Assembly (NCBI GenBank): GCA_944739405.2
Contig: OX123199.2
Span: 8,235,898-8,299,897 of the forward strand
From: Euclidia mi
Taxonomy: Eukaryota; Arthropoda; Insecta; Lepidoptera; Erebidae
DNA length: 64,000 nt
Reading direction: 5' to 3'
Numbering within the stretch: the first letter of the stretch is position 1; every line of letters starts with the position of its first letter. The position numbers and the translations under genes were made by a program. Positions 34,356 through 47,058 of this stretch are shown in pieces. The notes beneath the pieces are model-generated. The model had not been told where the DNA came from and did no database searches. It saw only the letters and a program-made list of their open reading frames with translations.

Positions 34356-36323
34356 CTATTTGGGGTCGGCGCAGTACGTCCTTCGCTTCCATTCTTTTCT
34401 GTCGCCCGTCATCTGATCATTTACCCCTTTCTCTTTCATATCCATCCTCACACAGTCCATCCATCTTTTCCTTGGCCTCCCTCTCCCTTTCCATCCCTCT
34501 ACCTTCATATTCATCACTTGCTTACCTACATACATATCATCTCTTCGCATAATATGTCCATACCAAGCCAAACGACTTCCTTTCACTTTCTCGTCTATAG
34601 GCGCCACTTTCAGACTACCTCTCACGTATTCATTCCTAATCTTATCCATTCTCGTAACTCCACACATCCATCGCAACATTCTCATCTCTGCTACATGTAA
34701 TCGTTTTTCATCCATCTTCTTAGTAGCCCAACACTCAGCTCCATACAATACGACAGGCCTTATAACCGCCTTATATATGCGTCCCTTGAATTTCAAAGGC
34801 ATTTTAGGATCGCATATTGTGCCCGAGACCTGTCGCCATTTCATCCATCCTGAGTTGATCCTTTGCCGAACATCTCGGTCAATTTCGCCGTCGTGTTGCA
34901 GGAGTGAACCGAGGTAGCGAAAATCGGAGCATACTGGTAGGGGTATACCGTCGAGTGTAACCGGGCTTGGACTAGAGAGGCCGCCAAAGTCACAGAACAT
35001 GTATTCAGTTTTGGTTCTGCTTATCCTAAGGCCTACGTTCTCCAGTCTCTGCCGCCACTCCTCCAGCTTGCTCTGCACCTCCTGTCCACTTTCTGCTACC
35101 AGGACGATGTCGTCGGCAAACAGCATGCACCAGGGTGCCTCTTCCTGTATGTCCGATGATATGGCATCCATAATCAACAAGAAGAGGTAAGGACTAAGAG
35201 CCGACCCTTGGTGCAAGCCTACAGCCACATCGAATCTGGCTGTGATTCCAGCTGCGGACCGGACTTGCGTGTGGCATTCAGCATACATAGCTTGGATCAA
35301 CTTCAGGTACTTTTCAGGCACTCCTTTCTTCTTGAGGGCCCACCACAAGACTTCACGCGGTACCCGGTCATATGCCTTTTCGAGGTCAACGAATACCATA
35401 TGCAGATATTTATGCGCCTCCCTGTATTTTTCACAAATTTGGCGAAGTGCAAAAATGGCATCCACCGTACCTCGACCAGGCATAAAACCGAATTTGTTAC
35501 GTGATATCTCACTCTCTGCTCGCAAACGTCGCTCAATTACTCTCTCCCATACTTTCATACTATGAGGCATTAACTTTATTTCCCAATAATTGTTGCATTC
35601 TTGGACATCTCCCTTATTTTTAAAAATGGGCACTAGGTAACTCCTGCACCATTCCTTGGGTACTGTCTCCTCATGCAACATCTTATTGAAGAATAAAGTC
35701 AGCCACGCCCATCCATCCTCCTCTAACACCTTCCATGCTTCTACTGGTATTCCATCTGGTCCTAATGCTTTCCCATTCTTCATTCCACTCACAGCCCGTC
35801 TTACCTCATCCTTACTTATTACATTCACTAGTCCAATATTCTTCGCCTTGTTCTCAAGCATTTTGCACCAATCATTCTCTTCATTCATTAATTTTTCAAA
35901 ATATGTTCTCCATCTTTCTTTAATCCTATCATCATCCGTAAGAACCACTTCTGTTTCATCTTTCATACACTTGATATGGGATACATCCCTCGACTTTCTC
36001 TCTCTAGCCTTAGCCAGTCGGTATAAATACTTTTGGCCCTCCGGCTTCTCAATTAATCCGTATATATTGTCAAGGGCTTTTGCTCTAGCTAAGGCAACGG
36101 CTTTTTTGGCTCTTTTCTTACATTCATCATACTTCTTTTTCTTACTCTCTTTCAACGAGTCATTACCTTCTTTCATCAGCTGCCATTCCTTAAACCTTGC
36201 TTTCTTTTCCTTGAGCACACTCTGTACTTCCTCTGTCCACCACCAGGTATCCTTATCTTTCATACGTTTTCCTTTCGATTCTCCTAAAACATCTTTTGCC
36301 ACGCACTTCATACATTTACTCAT
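34356..36323 (-). pseudogene. RTE-type reverse transcriptase (655 codons)
   Basis: Non-LTR retrotransposon reverse transcriptase. Motifs in order are SGMKNGKALGPDGIPVEAW (about residue 180), GFMPGRGTVDAIFALRQ, MVFVDLEKAYDRVPREVLW with the first catalytic Asp, LHQGSALSPYLFLLIMDAI, and LFADDIVLVAES with the paired catalytic Asps. The C-terminal part is AWYGHIMRRDD and GRGRPRKRWMDCV, typical of the RTE/BovB-like group. All catalytic residues are kept and the frame is open for its whole length, so this is a young insertion. It is separated from the endonuclease remnant only by one TAG stop and by 5' truncation, which together make it non-autonomous. Confidence 0.9.
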
Positions 36324-36326
36324 CTC

Positions 36327-36643
36327 CTACCAACTCTCATTCACGCTGCTATCCTTCATATCGCCCATCTCAATCATTTTATCTACCACTCTATTTCTGA
36401 ATTCTACTGCACATTCATTCTTCTCTAACATATGCCATTTTACTTTTGGGGGTAGCTGCTCCTTGGTTCTTTTCGAGCTCAGCCGAATTTTTAATTCGAC
36501 CACCAGGAGTCTGTGCTGTGAGACTAAGTCTTCTCCCGGTACCACCTTACAGTCTTTGACCCAGTTGATACGTTTACGCCTTAGCAGAAAATAATCAATC
36601 TGGGTCATATGGTGGCCACTGTTGTAGGTTACCAGGTGTTGCT
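36327..36643 (-). pseudogene. C-terminal endonuclease remnant of the RTE LINE
   Basis: Encodes HLVTYNSGHHMTQIDYFLLR, KDCKVVPGEDLVSQHRLLV and a linker. TQIDYFLL and the SQHRLLV box (the catalytic His of APE endonucleases) are the two last conserved blocks of the domain, so only its end survives. It is in frame with the reverse transcriptase; a single TAG at 36324-36326 (after NESW) interrupts them. Confidence 0.85.
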
Positions 36644-37376
36644 CTTTTTTTTTATTTTAATTTATTTTTGTTCCCGTTTTGTCTTATGGATTTAATTCCT
36701 TTATTTTTAAAGAGAAATCGACGCGATACAGTCAACTACAAAATGCCATGAAATATTTTTATTTAGAACATTTATTTTTTTATTTCAATACTATACACAA
36801 TTTAGTACCATTTTTTACACAACTGCTCAAAAAAGGTGTGTTATGTTTTTAAGATTCATTAATGTTTAATAATTTTGTATAGGTGTTTCTTCTCTCCGTT
36901 ATGTTTTCATAGGAAAACATTTTTACAACTGGAGAACACCACATTTCATGATTGACGTTCAGTTGTTGTTTCATTCAAATTTACGCTTTGGAACGTAATT
37001 TTTTAATAAGTGAAAGAGATGAATATAGGTTTTTTCTAAGGTGCTTATTGGTTTCAAAGCTTTGTCGGCTATCTCGGCTTGTTGATTGTTACTCTAGTTG
37101 TTATATTATCTCAATGGTTATACATTTTTGTAATAGGTACCTACTGTAGATTTTAAATGAATTATAAATATAAAAAAAAATATAAATGTTACGCAAGAAT
37201 TTTGCATACGTTCACTATATTATGATTATGACATACCTAAGTCATTGCGAGCAGACAAACCTACCACAAAATTCGTCACTGTTTTGTTGCCTCTGTTTGA
37301 ATTTGTAGTTATTTAAATAAAAGTGTAAATTAAATGGGAATGAAATGCTCGGGCATTACTGAATGGCCTTGAAAAT
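36644..37376. other. Trio intron 10: nothing recognised
   Basis: AT-rich, with T-rich tracts next to the LINE 5' junction. No supported ORF. Confidence 0.4.
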
Positions 37377-37617
37377 AAAGGATCATGGGCATTTTTGTAT
37401 GAGAGCTGGGCGTAAAACCAACAGAAATAAAATGTGTTGTAATTTACTTTATTGTACTTCTATATGCCCCCTAAATACTTTTTAACCCCGATATCGACCG
37501 GGTATCACTGCAAAAAAATCCCAAAGATTGGTTAAATAAAACACACATATTTGTTCAAAACTTCTATATATTGATACATTTTATTTAAATATCAATGGTT
37601 ATCATCAACTATAACAT

Positions 37618-38004
37618 CTAAAAATGTTCTGTGGGTGCAATGAAAGGCTCGTGCCATCCTAACCCTAAAAACCACAAAACTGAAACTATGTGGGCACAAC
37701 TTCCTACTATTCTTCTGCCTGTTAAGCAAGTGCAGTAATGCTCAACTATCGCATTTCTACCGATTTGGTCTCTATCGATCAAAATGTAAGTACTATATGT
37801 GCGCATGCGCAATCTGATATGCCGCGACTGTATTTTAATTCGAAGCAACCACACATAAGTTTGCAGGATATTACATCTGTTTAAATCATCTAATGACTCC
37901 TCTCTATATAATTCAATTAAATAAACACCATCGCGGACCATTGCACTTAACAAAAACAGCAGAACACAATTTGCGAAAAGTTCAGTTATATAACAACAGT
38001 CCAA
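37618..38004 (-). pseudogene. SWIM zinc-finger protein fragment of a transposon
   Basis: A 128-codon frame that follows directly after a TGA and begins at a TTG, so its upstream part is lost or in another exon. Near its end it encodes HYCTCLTGRRIVGSCAHI, a SWIM zinc finger (Cys-x-Cys ... Cys-x-His), followed by VLWFLGLGWH. Upstream is YSTYILIDRDQIGRNAIVEH, a strand pattern that usually precedes this finger. Proteins with this arrangement are abundant in aphids and moths and are generally transposon-encoded. No catalytic DDE residues are visible in this piece. The location between inverted terminal repeats supports transposon origin. Confidence 0.6.
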
Positions 38005-38079
38005 TCAGAAAGCGATAACAGGTCAAGAAAGCGATGGCAGGGGTCAGAAGTCGTGAAGAAACATAAACCAATGATAGCA

Positions 38080-38455
38080 TCATCATCATCCTCTTAGCGT
38101 TATCCCAGTTTCAATCTGGGGTCCGCTTACTAGTCTAACCGGATTTGGCTGAATAATAGCTTTTCCACGGAGCGACTGCCTGTCAGACCTCGCAACCCGA
38201 AGGGATAGCGAATATTACATGGTTTAGACTAGTGTCAGTTTATAAGAAGGTTCTGACGCCCTGTAACGATTGTCAAAGATCTTCATGACAACCGGGACCG
38301 ACGGCTTTACGTGCTCTCCGAGGCACGGGACAAGCGATAATTAACAATTCAATACGCACATAACTCCGAAAAGTCATTGGTGCGCGCCGTGGATTCGAAC
38401 CCGATACCCTCTGCATGGCAGTCTGTTGGTATCTCCACTAGGCTATCGCTGCCTC
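38080..38455 (-). mobile_element. tRNA-derived SINE with perfect 16-bp target duplication
   Basis: Minus-strand SINE: A box TAGCCTAGTGG and B box GGTTCGAATCC in the head (about 38385-38455). The body has GTAAAGCCGTCGGTCCCGG, and the 3' tail is (GAT)n-like GAGGATGATGATGATG. Direct repeats TAAACCAATGATAGCA at 38064-38079 and 38456-38471 are identical. The ATGATG tail resembles RTE LINE tails at 27.5 kb and 55.4 kb, so an RTE is the likely mobilising partner. Confidence 0.92.
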
Positions 38456-38864
38456 TAAACCAATGATAGCAAAACGTGAGCAAATAACAAAATATGAATA
38501 TATGAGTCTTTATTCATATTTGTCTGCTATTCATATTTGGCCTGCCCGCACGCTTTTTTTTTGGTCGGCGCCTGAGTAAGAGAGAAGTTAGAAAGGGGTG
38601 GAATGTAGTAATTCCGTGGTTACCAACAAATAGATTGGTTTCTTTGGCCTAGCTCTGCACAACATAGTGTCGTGTTATCTCCGTTGTATTAGCGATTGTT
38701 TTGGATTCTATACAAAAATACGTTTGAATATCACTGAATATCTCTGCTCTCCGGTTGTTTGGGTGATTGCCGTCATAGTATAAAATTAAGTAATGGTCAT
38801 TAGCTTTCACAAAAAATATATTTTATAGCTGTTGGTTTTACGCCCATTTTGACCGTGACCCTTT

Positions 38865-41800
38865 GGCGCAATTAAAGTTGATATGAAGAAGGAAAGCAGA
38901 CAGCAATATTTTGATATTAGAATGTATTTGAAGTACTTAGTATGTGGTGCACGTAGTTGACGCTGTAATCTGACAATATTGAGATATTTGCTATGAATAA
39001 AGAGTTCAAAATGCGGCCTCTACGGGAGCAACAGTTGACAGAAACATGTGCTGTGTTAACATTCAGTTACTAGTTCACAGTTCAAACATAATTAGAACAA
39101 AATATAGTAAGCATATACAGTGTTTGAAAGGTCTCGTTATAGATCAGGCGAAAACCTCTGTCTAACTCAATCAACGCCGGCAAACATCCTTTAACAGTAT
39201 TTATTTAATAGTAGCGGAGACACTGTTTACCTTCTACAAAGATTCTTTGATCAACATATACATGAGCTAGTCACTGAAGCACAGGTGATTCACACAATTG
39301 TACGATGAAATAAAGCCAAACTAACAATTGTTAACATTATAAATACAATACGCACATGATTTCTCACAACGATTGGGGTGATCCGATTGCTTTTCGAGTT
39401 TATGATGTACTTCAGCATCGACATGATCGATAATAACACTTCCACGTGCGATAAAACCATTACATTTTACGTTTATGATTTAATAATGACGAATAGTACA
39501 TCGCGACTAGCATTTACACTCGTAGGGGATATACTGGGGCTCATGGACGTAAGGCAAATGAGTCACGAGGAAAATATTGTACTAAATCTATTGTTAATTA
39601 CCACTAACTGAGCTAGTTGTTTAATCTCAAAACAGATCCAATGTCCAGTGCGTTTAACTATACAAATGCTTCGCGAGCCAGATACACAGTAATGAGCTTA
39701 CACCATTACCGAACCTCGTTACCAGCCACGATAAGGTCGGCTGGTTTATAACATACGTTCATTGTACCGATTGTCCTGGATCATGAACAACCAACTGTCC
39801 TGCAACTTTATTAATGCCGGCAAAACAGCTGGCAGCAATTTTAATTCAGAAATAAACAAATTTGAAAATATACTCAATATTATAAGCCCCGAGCGACGCG
39901 CACAAGTTATAAGATTTTGGATAATAATGTTTAGACTTTATTTTTAGTATTTATTTTTTGAGGTTACTTTTGCATCTAGTATCAACACCATATTATATCT
40001 GTGTTTACTGAGCGATACTACAACAATCAGAGAGCACCAACGAAGCGAACATAACGCTGCAGGTTTGTTCATGCATAAAAAAACCCCTGTGCATGTAGCA
40101 CAAATAGGTTATAAATACACATAAGAACAAGTCAGCGACGCACGTCACAGCTGTACTCAGAACATGACTAACATTTTACAAGTGACTCTACCTACTATCC
40201 TGTTGGTAATTTTACATTAAACAAATTAAAGGATACGTTTCTAAGGCATCTATTTATTCAACTATGAATATACTTCATACAGAAATTTGTAGAGTGTAAA
40301 TTCGTGCATATATTATATAAATATTTTAAGGACAGGTCCATAGTAAACATATATTATACAATTGTCCACTTACCTGTGATATTTCGATGAGTGAAGCAAC
40401 AAAATTAACTCCTTAAGAGGAAGAAAAACCAAATAGAGTTTGTCTTTTTGATAAAATACTTAGCAATTGTCGAGGACGAGCTCAGTGTTATAAGTTTTTA
40501 GCTAATGTTTATGTAATGAATTCGTCGCGTTAATGTCTAGCGTCAGACTTGAGTTTAGCTGCCTTCTTTATCTTATCATTTTCTGTAATCTATACGCACA
40601 AGTAGTACAATCATTTTTGTGTGTACATTAGTTAGATACACTGTTGTTGCTTAGTAGGAGAACTACTTATAGCATAGAATTGATGATCAAAAACTATTTT
40701 TAATTACCCAAATGGAAATCCCCTAAAACGTCAAGCAACTTCTTTATTTTCGTGATATAAGTTACCTTATCTTATAGTATCAATATTGGTATTAATGAGT
40801 TTTGTAAATATATCTGTGATCCGGTTAAAAATGCGACTAAAGATAGTTAGCGTAGTATATTCACCAAACATGGCCTCTAAGTCTTGTCTTTCTGTATCGA
40901 TTTAGTCTCATAGAATTATAGGGTTGCTATAAACCAACTCTCGATGTATCACAGCATAGAATTGTAGATTCCTTCTGCCTACTATACATACTTATATAGG
41001 TAACAAGAAGCATGAGATAAGTAATCATCTAATTATAGAAATTCGGAACAATGCCAGGTATTGTATACTTATCTACTTAATATAACAACAATTCATCATC
41101 CGAATAATACATTTGTAATAAACAGGTCAAATAATGATAAGTTGCATTAAAGGCAAACTTTGTTTTCCTGACACAAAATCATACTTACGTCACACCTAAT
41201 AAAATAATGGCGAAAAATATATGTTCCGCATTATTCACATAGTTCCGACGTAAATACTTTATCCTACTGGAAAATACTACATATTCGGCAATCGTGCAGG
41301 GCTTATAAGTAAATAACTTATTATAAAACTGTCAGAAGGCTATGTCTACAACCAGTGGCGTAGGAAGGGAGGGCGGGGGGCCAAAAGTCAATTTTAAGAA
41401 CAATGTACAAAAACATAAAACAACATAGGCGCTAGCTCAGCACTAGGAGAGTTAGCCCAGAATTCTTAGGGCAACGACTAAAAAAAAACAAAAGAGCTCA
41501 TCCGCCAACTTCCGCTCCAGGTGCCACCCAGGCTAGCTACAACTGATAGCTATTTTACTGAAGAATGGAAATTACTTCCTAAAAGTAATTTCTGTATATC
41601 TTCGCTTCTCCTGTCAGATCTAACGCCGAAAAGCTTAATAGTGTACATAAAAACCGTACAAAACAACCTGTAGAACACAGGAACAACATAAAGGTCGTAG
41701 GTCAATTGAGCTTGAAGAAACCTGCGTAACAAAATAGCTTTGGAAGTTTGGTAAGTTCATTACCCCTGCAGTACTTTCAACATAATCCAAGTGTTTTGAA

Positions 41801-42912
41801 TATCATTTCCTATGAGAAAAACAAACATAGCAACGACATCGACAAATACAATACCTGTCTAAAACATTAAACATTTTTAATTAACCGACTTGGCATTACA
41901 TGGATCTCACAACTTTTTACGGTAGGAGAACTGAGTTGCGGGACTTGGTTTTTTTGACAAGTATTGTTTTTTATCGGATCTCATTTCTTTTTGTAGATAG
42001 TCCTACTTTGTTTCATGCCGATACCTTATACTTTTTGTACACCAACAACGAATTTTCTTATTTTACGCCCTAACTGCAAATGTAATTTTGTAATCTTATA
42101 TTTATATAGGATTACAAAGCTATGCCTTGATTCATACACTAAACACTAATTGTATTCTAAATTTGAAGCTTCTATGTCTGCCAGAAGTGTCTTAGACTTT
42201 TGATGATCGGTCAGTCAGTGAGTGACAAAGTTAAGAAACTTTGACTCTTTATAATTTTCAAACTACTGATTCAAATTGAATGAAATAGTAATATAATTGA
42301 TATACACCATGTTTATACAATACCTGCTTGATTACTAAAGCATCAGGCTTCTAGTTTTATCCACAACGAAGTTATAGAGGGTCGAAAATGGTATGAACTG
42401 CTTCGAGAAAAGGATGGTACGGCCGTGCTGCATTTTTGCTCGACTTGGCGTGATTGCCATGAATTTATGACCTGTATAAATCCGGGAATATTTTTGGGTA
42501 GTAATTTGTGTATAATTATAGTATATATGGGCGATGGCCACCAATAAAGACGAATCGAAGAAAAGTACCAACTAAGTACAGTCTAAAATCGGTATCTAAC
42601 AAAACGTACATTATGCCTATAACATACATAAACTAGTACGTAATACTCGGGGAGACCCGATTTATATTTTAATAGGTCAAGACTGAACTGCGGTTATAAT
42701 AATATTTATATAAACGATCTTCATGAAAGCCTGACAAAAAATGACCAGACTACTTTATTAATAACTTTTTTTTGCAAATGGAAAGTTCAAGGACCTTTTT
42801 AAGAGCCTGTGACGCCCCACTACAGGGCAAAGGCCTCTCTACTATTCTTCGATAAATCCCACCCTCTTGAAATCAATCCTTTACATAATTAAAAATATGT
42901 TAGTGCACAAAC
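38865..42912. other. Trio intron 10, 5' part; no gene seen
   Basis: AT-rich intron. Minor repeat scraps: GTGGCGTAGGAAGGG at 41352, CTTTTTTGACAAGTATTG at 41950 (also near 14.12 kb), and CCCACTACAGGGCAAAGGCC at 42816, an RTE-tail relative. ORFs such as 39378-39611 show no protein resemblance. Confidence 0.5.
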
Positions 42913-43045
42913 CTTGATTTCGCCTTGTCCCTCGGCGCAGCACGCCTGGAGGTCCTTGAGCAGCAGTTGGTACTTGGTGATCCTCTGCACAGGCTTGATA
43001 AGGTACGCCGCGAGCGGATGCTCTAACTTCTTCTTACGTTGCACC
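42913..43045 (-). CDS. trio: Trio exon 10: DH1 conserved region 3
   Basis: 133 bp; enters in phase 2 (AG|G gives Arg), leaves in phase 0. Acceptor TTGTTCAG, donor AAG|GTTTGT. It encodes VQRKKKLEHPLAAYLIKP and then VQRITKYQLLLKDLQACC. The AYLIKPVQRITKYQLLLKDL block is DH conserved region 3, the long helix that forms the core of the exchange surface for Rho GTPases. The exon ends EGQGEIK, directly joining DGLEVML in exon 11. Confidence 0.97.
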
Positions 43046-44069
43046 CTGAACAAAGCGCATTGTACAAAAACATGGCCCAACGTTATCTGCCGCGTTCAGT
43101 TAATGACTTCGATAACAACTTTACGCACAGCTATTATATTAAATCGAATTTCCCGAAACTCACCACTCATGAGTATGAGTGTTGGCAAGTAGGGGAAATT
43201 ATGTTCAAATATAAATAGGTTCTATATAGAGGATTCTGAACGTCCCAATCAGAGATCTTTTTTTGCTAAAATTGCCTTGTGTCCAAAATGTAAGAAATAT
43301 ATAACTTTTATTGATCATGTGGTCTAAAATAGCTAAGAAAAACTTATTTCGTTTATTTAACTGTATGACAAAGATTCAATAAAGCGTTGGGATTAATCCC
43401 AACTTGTTAATTAACAAGTAATATAATACAATCGTTTCACAATTAATATAATACACGCACGTTTCAAAACATTGCATTCTGAAGACAATAAATGTACGTA
43501 TTTTATCAGAATTTTATTAATATTTATGAAAAAGTATTTGATCGAAAAGACAAAACCAATTCATCAATACATCATAAAACGTGACGCATTCCCGAATACT
43601 ATTTGATGTTTATATTTTGTTATGGCCACATTTGTTATCAGATATTAGTTACAATCAATGTTTAGTATCACACAATTCCGCGAACCGCTTTGATTGTACC
43701 TTATTTGTAGAGTAGTGTATCAGCATTATTGTTAGTTCACAACACACAACATTAGGCACGTCTCTCCTTCACCGAAACGAAGACTACTGATACCAGTATC
43801 GTAATAACCAAACGACGAGACACTCTTCCTTTGATAAGGGAGCTAAATGTGAACTAGAGTCGTTTATCGGTTACCACAAATAAACTGCAATGACTAAGAC
43901 AATAATACTTATTACACTTTCTACAAGCATTTCATATTCTCACATAGATAATAAAAGCTTATAAGGGCATGGCAGTTCATTACTCATATACAATATAGGA
44001 ATTACGTCATGCCATTTAAATCTTTAGTGAGTGGAGAGGTTTCTACTTTGCCTTGTTTTTTCTTTTTTT
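43046..44069. other. Trio intron 9, 3' part; nothing recognised
   Basis: AT-rich intron with no ORF of interest and no repeat that I recognise. Confidence 0.4.
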
Positions 44070-44313
44070 GTGTTTTGCCTGTATTCCTGAAGGGGTAGGC
44101 AGAGGTGTAATATTACACCCACATTTCGCCATAAATATTTAGGTCCCACACGTAATAGGGGGCGAGCCTATTTCCGTTACCGGGTATATCGCTAAACTTT
44201 GTGCTGCTACTGAGAATTCGGAAAACCCAGTAACACTTTTGCCCGACCCGGGAATCGAACCCGGGACCTCCGATCAGCAGTCGCATACGCTATCCACTGG
44301 ACCACGGGGGCAG
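44070..44313 (-). mobile_element. tRNA-derived SINE, TTACGTGGGA family, full head
   Basis: On the minus strand the copy starts at 44313 with CTGCCCCCGTGGTCCAGTGG (A box). At about 44262-44250 it has GGGTTCGATTCCCGGG (B box within a well-paired T-arm). The body continues to 44070 with GTGCCC-like, TTACGTG and TACCCCTTCAGG blocks. It is the best-preserved head of this family in the window and could be mistaken for a tRNA gene, but the body and the other copies identify it as a SINE. Confidence 0.85.
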
Positions 44314-47058
44314 TCTAATCTATACATATATGGAAAGAATACAATTTACCATAAAAATATGTAACTAACATATTTGTATAGTCTAGTAAAATATAGATAA
44401 GTACTAGAAGAACTCCGTAATAAAATAACATCACTAGAGGACGTGATATTCTGTAGGTAGAGGTTAACGAGCAGATGACCGAAAAGCTGTTACAATTTTA
44501 ACGTCAAGTTTAAGTATTTATAATCAATCAGTTCCCTAACTCGAGAGGAAAAGGATGTCGCAAAGAACGAAGATCGGATATGAAACCATTGTAAAGACTT
44601 ATAAATATATTGAAATTATGCAAGAATTGATCCCGTCGATACTTGATTGCAGTCAGCACAGTTTTATTGCAATAAATTATTAATATTACGGGTTAAATAA
44701 TTATAATGACCACCATAAAATGCTTTCATACCCTTAGTTCTTTAACCAAAAATATATATATCAGAAAAATAAAGTCTAAAATTACAATAGTACTAATTAT
44801 TTTAGTCACACTGCACTTCAAATTGTATTCGAACACCAAATGTAGTAAATGATCACCAAATAAATAGGTTATGTTAGGTTCCCTTGTGCTAATTCAAAAA
44901 TAGGAGACCTGCAAAGCAGGGCTCCGTCAACTTAGTTTGATAAGTAGGTGGTGTAAACGAATCTAATTAATGTGTTGGTATTTCATACAAGTGACAAAAA
45001 AATCTTTAATTTTACATTAAAATGCGGGTTTCATTTTGGTGATCATTTACTATTTTTGTCTGTTATATGTTACTATATCTGGTGGTAAGTTACACATAAA
45101 CCTTAATCAGGCCTCCGTCACTGGCTCAAATTCGCGCGATAAATACCTACTATTTCGTGTATCCATATGGGTACAAACGACAGGGGGCCGCCGCACGCCC
45201 GGCAGCGTGTACGCACGGCACGTTTCCCGTGCATTCTTATAGAAGAGCCGAAACCACGAAGTTATTGTGCAGTGGATGGGTGAAGTTTTCATTTGTTTTG
45301 TGCTTAAACGCACAAAACAAATGAAAACTTCACCCAAAACTTGTTGTTTTTTCATTGCCGAAAGATAAACAATGATTTATGTAAGTAGTAAGTTATGGTA
45401 TAAGATTGAAATAAGTGGGTACTTATATAAAACTTCGCCTACAAATTGCCGCCGTTTATTTTATTTAGAGCAAAAGTAAGAAAAGAAACACTAGGTATGT
45501 CAATGTTCTTAAATTGATAAGTTTAGGTTATGTTATTACTAGAAATAAATATAAATGTTGTTTTATTAAGTAAAATCTACTTAATGTCAGAATCTTATCT
45601 ACGTACCTACTTACTGCATTGTCTGGTATTGTGCCCGATAAACGGAAATAGGCAATAGGCCCCTACTACGTACGATTATTATACATTTTATTTCTTTTTA
45701 TATCATATTGCATACTTATTGTTAATTTTATTAAATATGTTAACAATATGTATGTATTTAAATAAAAATATGGTTACTATGCAACATTCGTTTTATTACC
45801 AAAATAAGAACAACCCTAGCGCCTTCGTTCGATGACGCGCTTGTACGTACAGTCACACAATCTGCAACTCTTTGCGTGAGTACTTAGGGTAAATTTCTCT
45901 TCACTGCGAACAACGGCTATTATTATTAAGATTTTGTAGGTGATTATAGCGTAGGTATTTTCGATTTTGTATGGGAGTGATGTATCTGTTACGAAGTAAC
46001 TATTTAGTAATCTGTGCCTTAATATAATACGTAAACTCAAACAGCACTATGATGCGTCATTATTAATTCATAGTTTGTCGTCAAACTATTACATTAGTCC
46101 AAACAAATCATAATCAACGACGACCCAAGGATCAATCTATTCTTTTAAGCATCTTTGAATTCTGATTCGTTGCGTAGGCTGGGGATTGATTTTAGATATG
46201 TAATTTTTTGGATGATGCAATATTGAAACGTTAATTATATTAACTAGTAATCTATCAATAGTTCGTTTCATAAAATTATAAGTTGTGATTATTTCTGTTT
46301 ATAATGAAACCACAATAACTGATGTCAGTTTTATTTATATATAAAAGAGTAAGTAAAAGTAAACTATACTGGTAGTATAACATGACCAACATAACGAGAT
46401 CGTTGTTAAATTTTACGATAGACACTGCTAATGTCAAGAGCTGCGACACATTCCGTTAAAATCGTTTTTAATTTTGCATGTGCCAGACTTTTTTACTGCT
46501 AAAGAAAGTCGATATCGAGGGTATAAAATTTTTAAATCGCTTGTTTGGCCCTCGCTTAGATTGAGTGTTGTGTAATGCGCATATTTCGCTTGTGTTCTGC
46601 GTCTGAATGCAAACGCCAATCAAGAACCTCATACTCTACCTCATAGACTATACAATATAAAAGCTTTTCAAGTAACACCAACTGCTGTTTGAGCTGGTGT
46701 AACACGGAGCAAATAAAATGTAATTCATGGTATACAATAAATTAATATTAGTGTTTCTATACAATATTTGCTATATCTGTCAATTTCAACAGAATTATAT
46801 AGTTTGTCGCGACCATACTTTACTGTTGCATTTTGCTTTCTCTATGACGTACTTACTATACTACAATCAAGCTAAACAGTTTGTCTGTTTGGTTATACGC
46901 GCTAATCCCAGACACTATTCGCCGATTTGAATAATTTCTTATGTTGAATAACCCATTTATCGACGACGAGGATATAACATCAAGCTTTATGCCACGGGTG
47001 CCAAGCAGTAGCCGAAAATAGCGCGTTTGCTCAGCTAGTTTAATAGAGAAGAGCTCAC
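44314..47058. other. Trio intron 9, 5' part; no gene seen
   Basis: AT-rich intron containing the perfect hairpin at 45278-45335 and a SINE scrap at about 45625-45675 (GCAATAGGCCCCTACTACG). No supported ORF. Confidence 0.5.
45278..45335. repeat. Perfect 26-bp hairpin, 6-nt loop
   Basis: Arms 45278-45303 and 45310-45335 are exact reverse complements around TTAAAC, inside trio intron 9. Confidence 0.95.

Larger units (their letters stand above)
34330..36643 (-). mobile_element. RTE-clade LINE, 5'-truncated, nearly intact ORF
   Basis: Minus-strand element (same strand as trio). It starts abruptly within the endonuclease domain near 36643 (EQHLVTYNSGH upstream of the TQIDYF motif), continues through the reverse transcriptase, and has a short 3' UTR with CAAGAAGATGATG near 34330. 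Loss of the front of the endonuclease is the normal 5' truncation. The reading frame is the same from 36608 to 34356 with one stop at 36324-36326. Confidence 0.85.
37377..38864. mobile_element. DNA-transposon remnant with TIRs and a SWIM-finger ORF, carrying a SINE
   Basis: Left end AAAGGATCATGGGC... GGGCGTAAAACCAACAG (37377-37424) is mirrored at the right end, where CTGTTGGTTTTACGCCC (38829-38845) leads to GACCGTGACCCTTT (38864). The 17-bp inner block is perfectly paired and the outer block is imperfect. Inside are a minus-strand ORF with a SWIM zinc finger (37618-38004) and a tRNA-derived SINE (38080-38455). The exact ends and any target duplication are uncertain, and I could not assign the superfamily. 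Confidence 0.65.

Noticed and set aside
35656..36594. 312-codon plus-strand ORF
   Set aside because: It is the complement of the RTE reverse transcriptase and endonuclease coding sequence, rich in Ser/Leu/Phe, with no family resemblance.
39378..39947. Two plus-strand ORFs in trio intron 10
   Set aside because: AT-rich composition and no recognisable motifs; consistent with chance ORFs.
44235..44313. tRNA gene on the minus strand (clear A and B boxes)
   Set aside because: It is joined to a SINE body shared with six other places in the window, and the first arm pairing is poor. The same applies to the tRNA-like heads at 20.5 and 38.4 kb.
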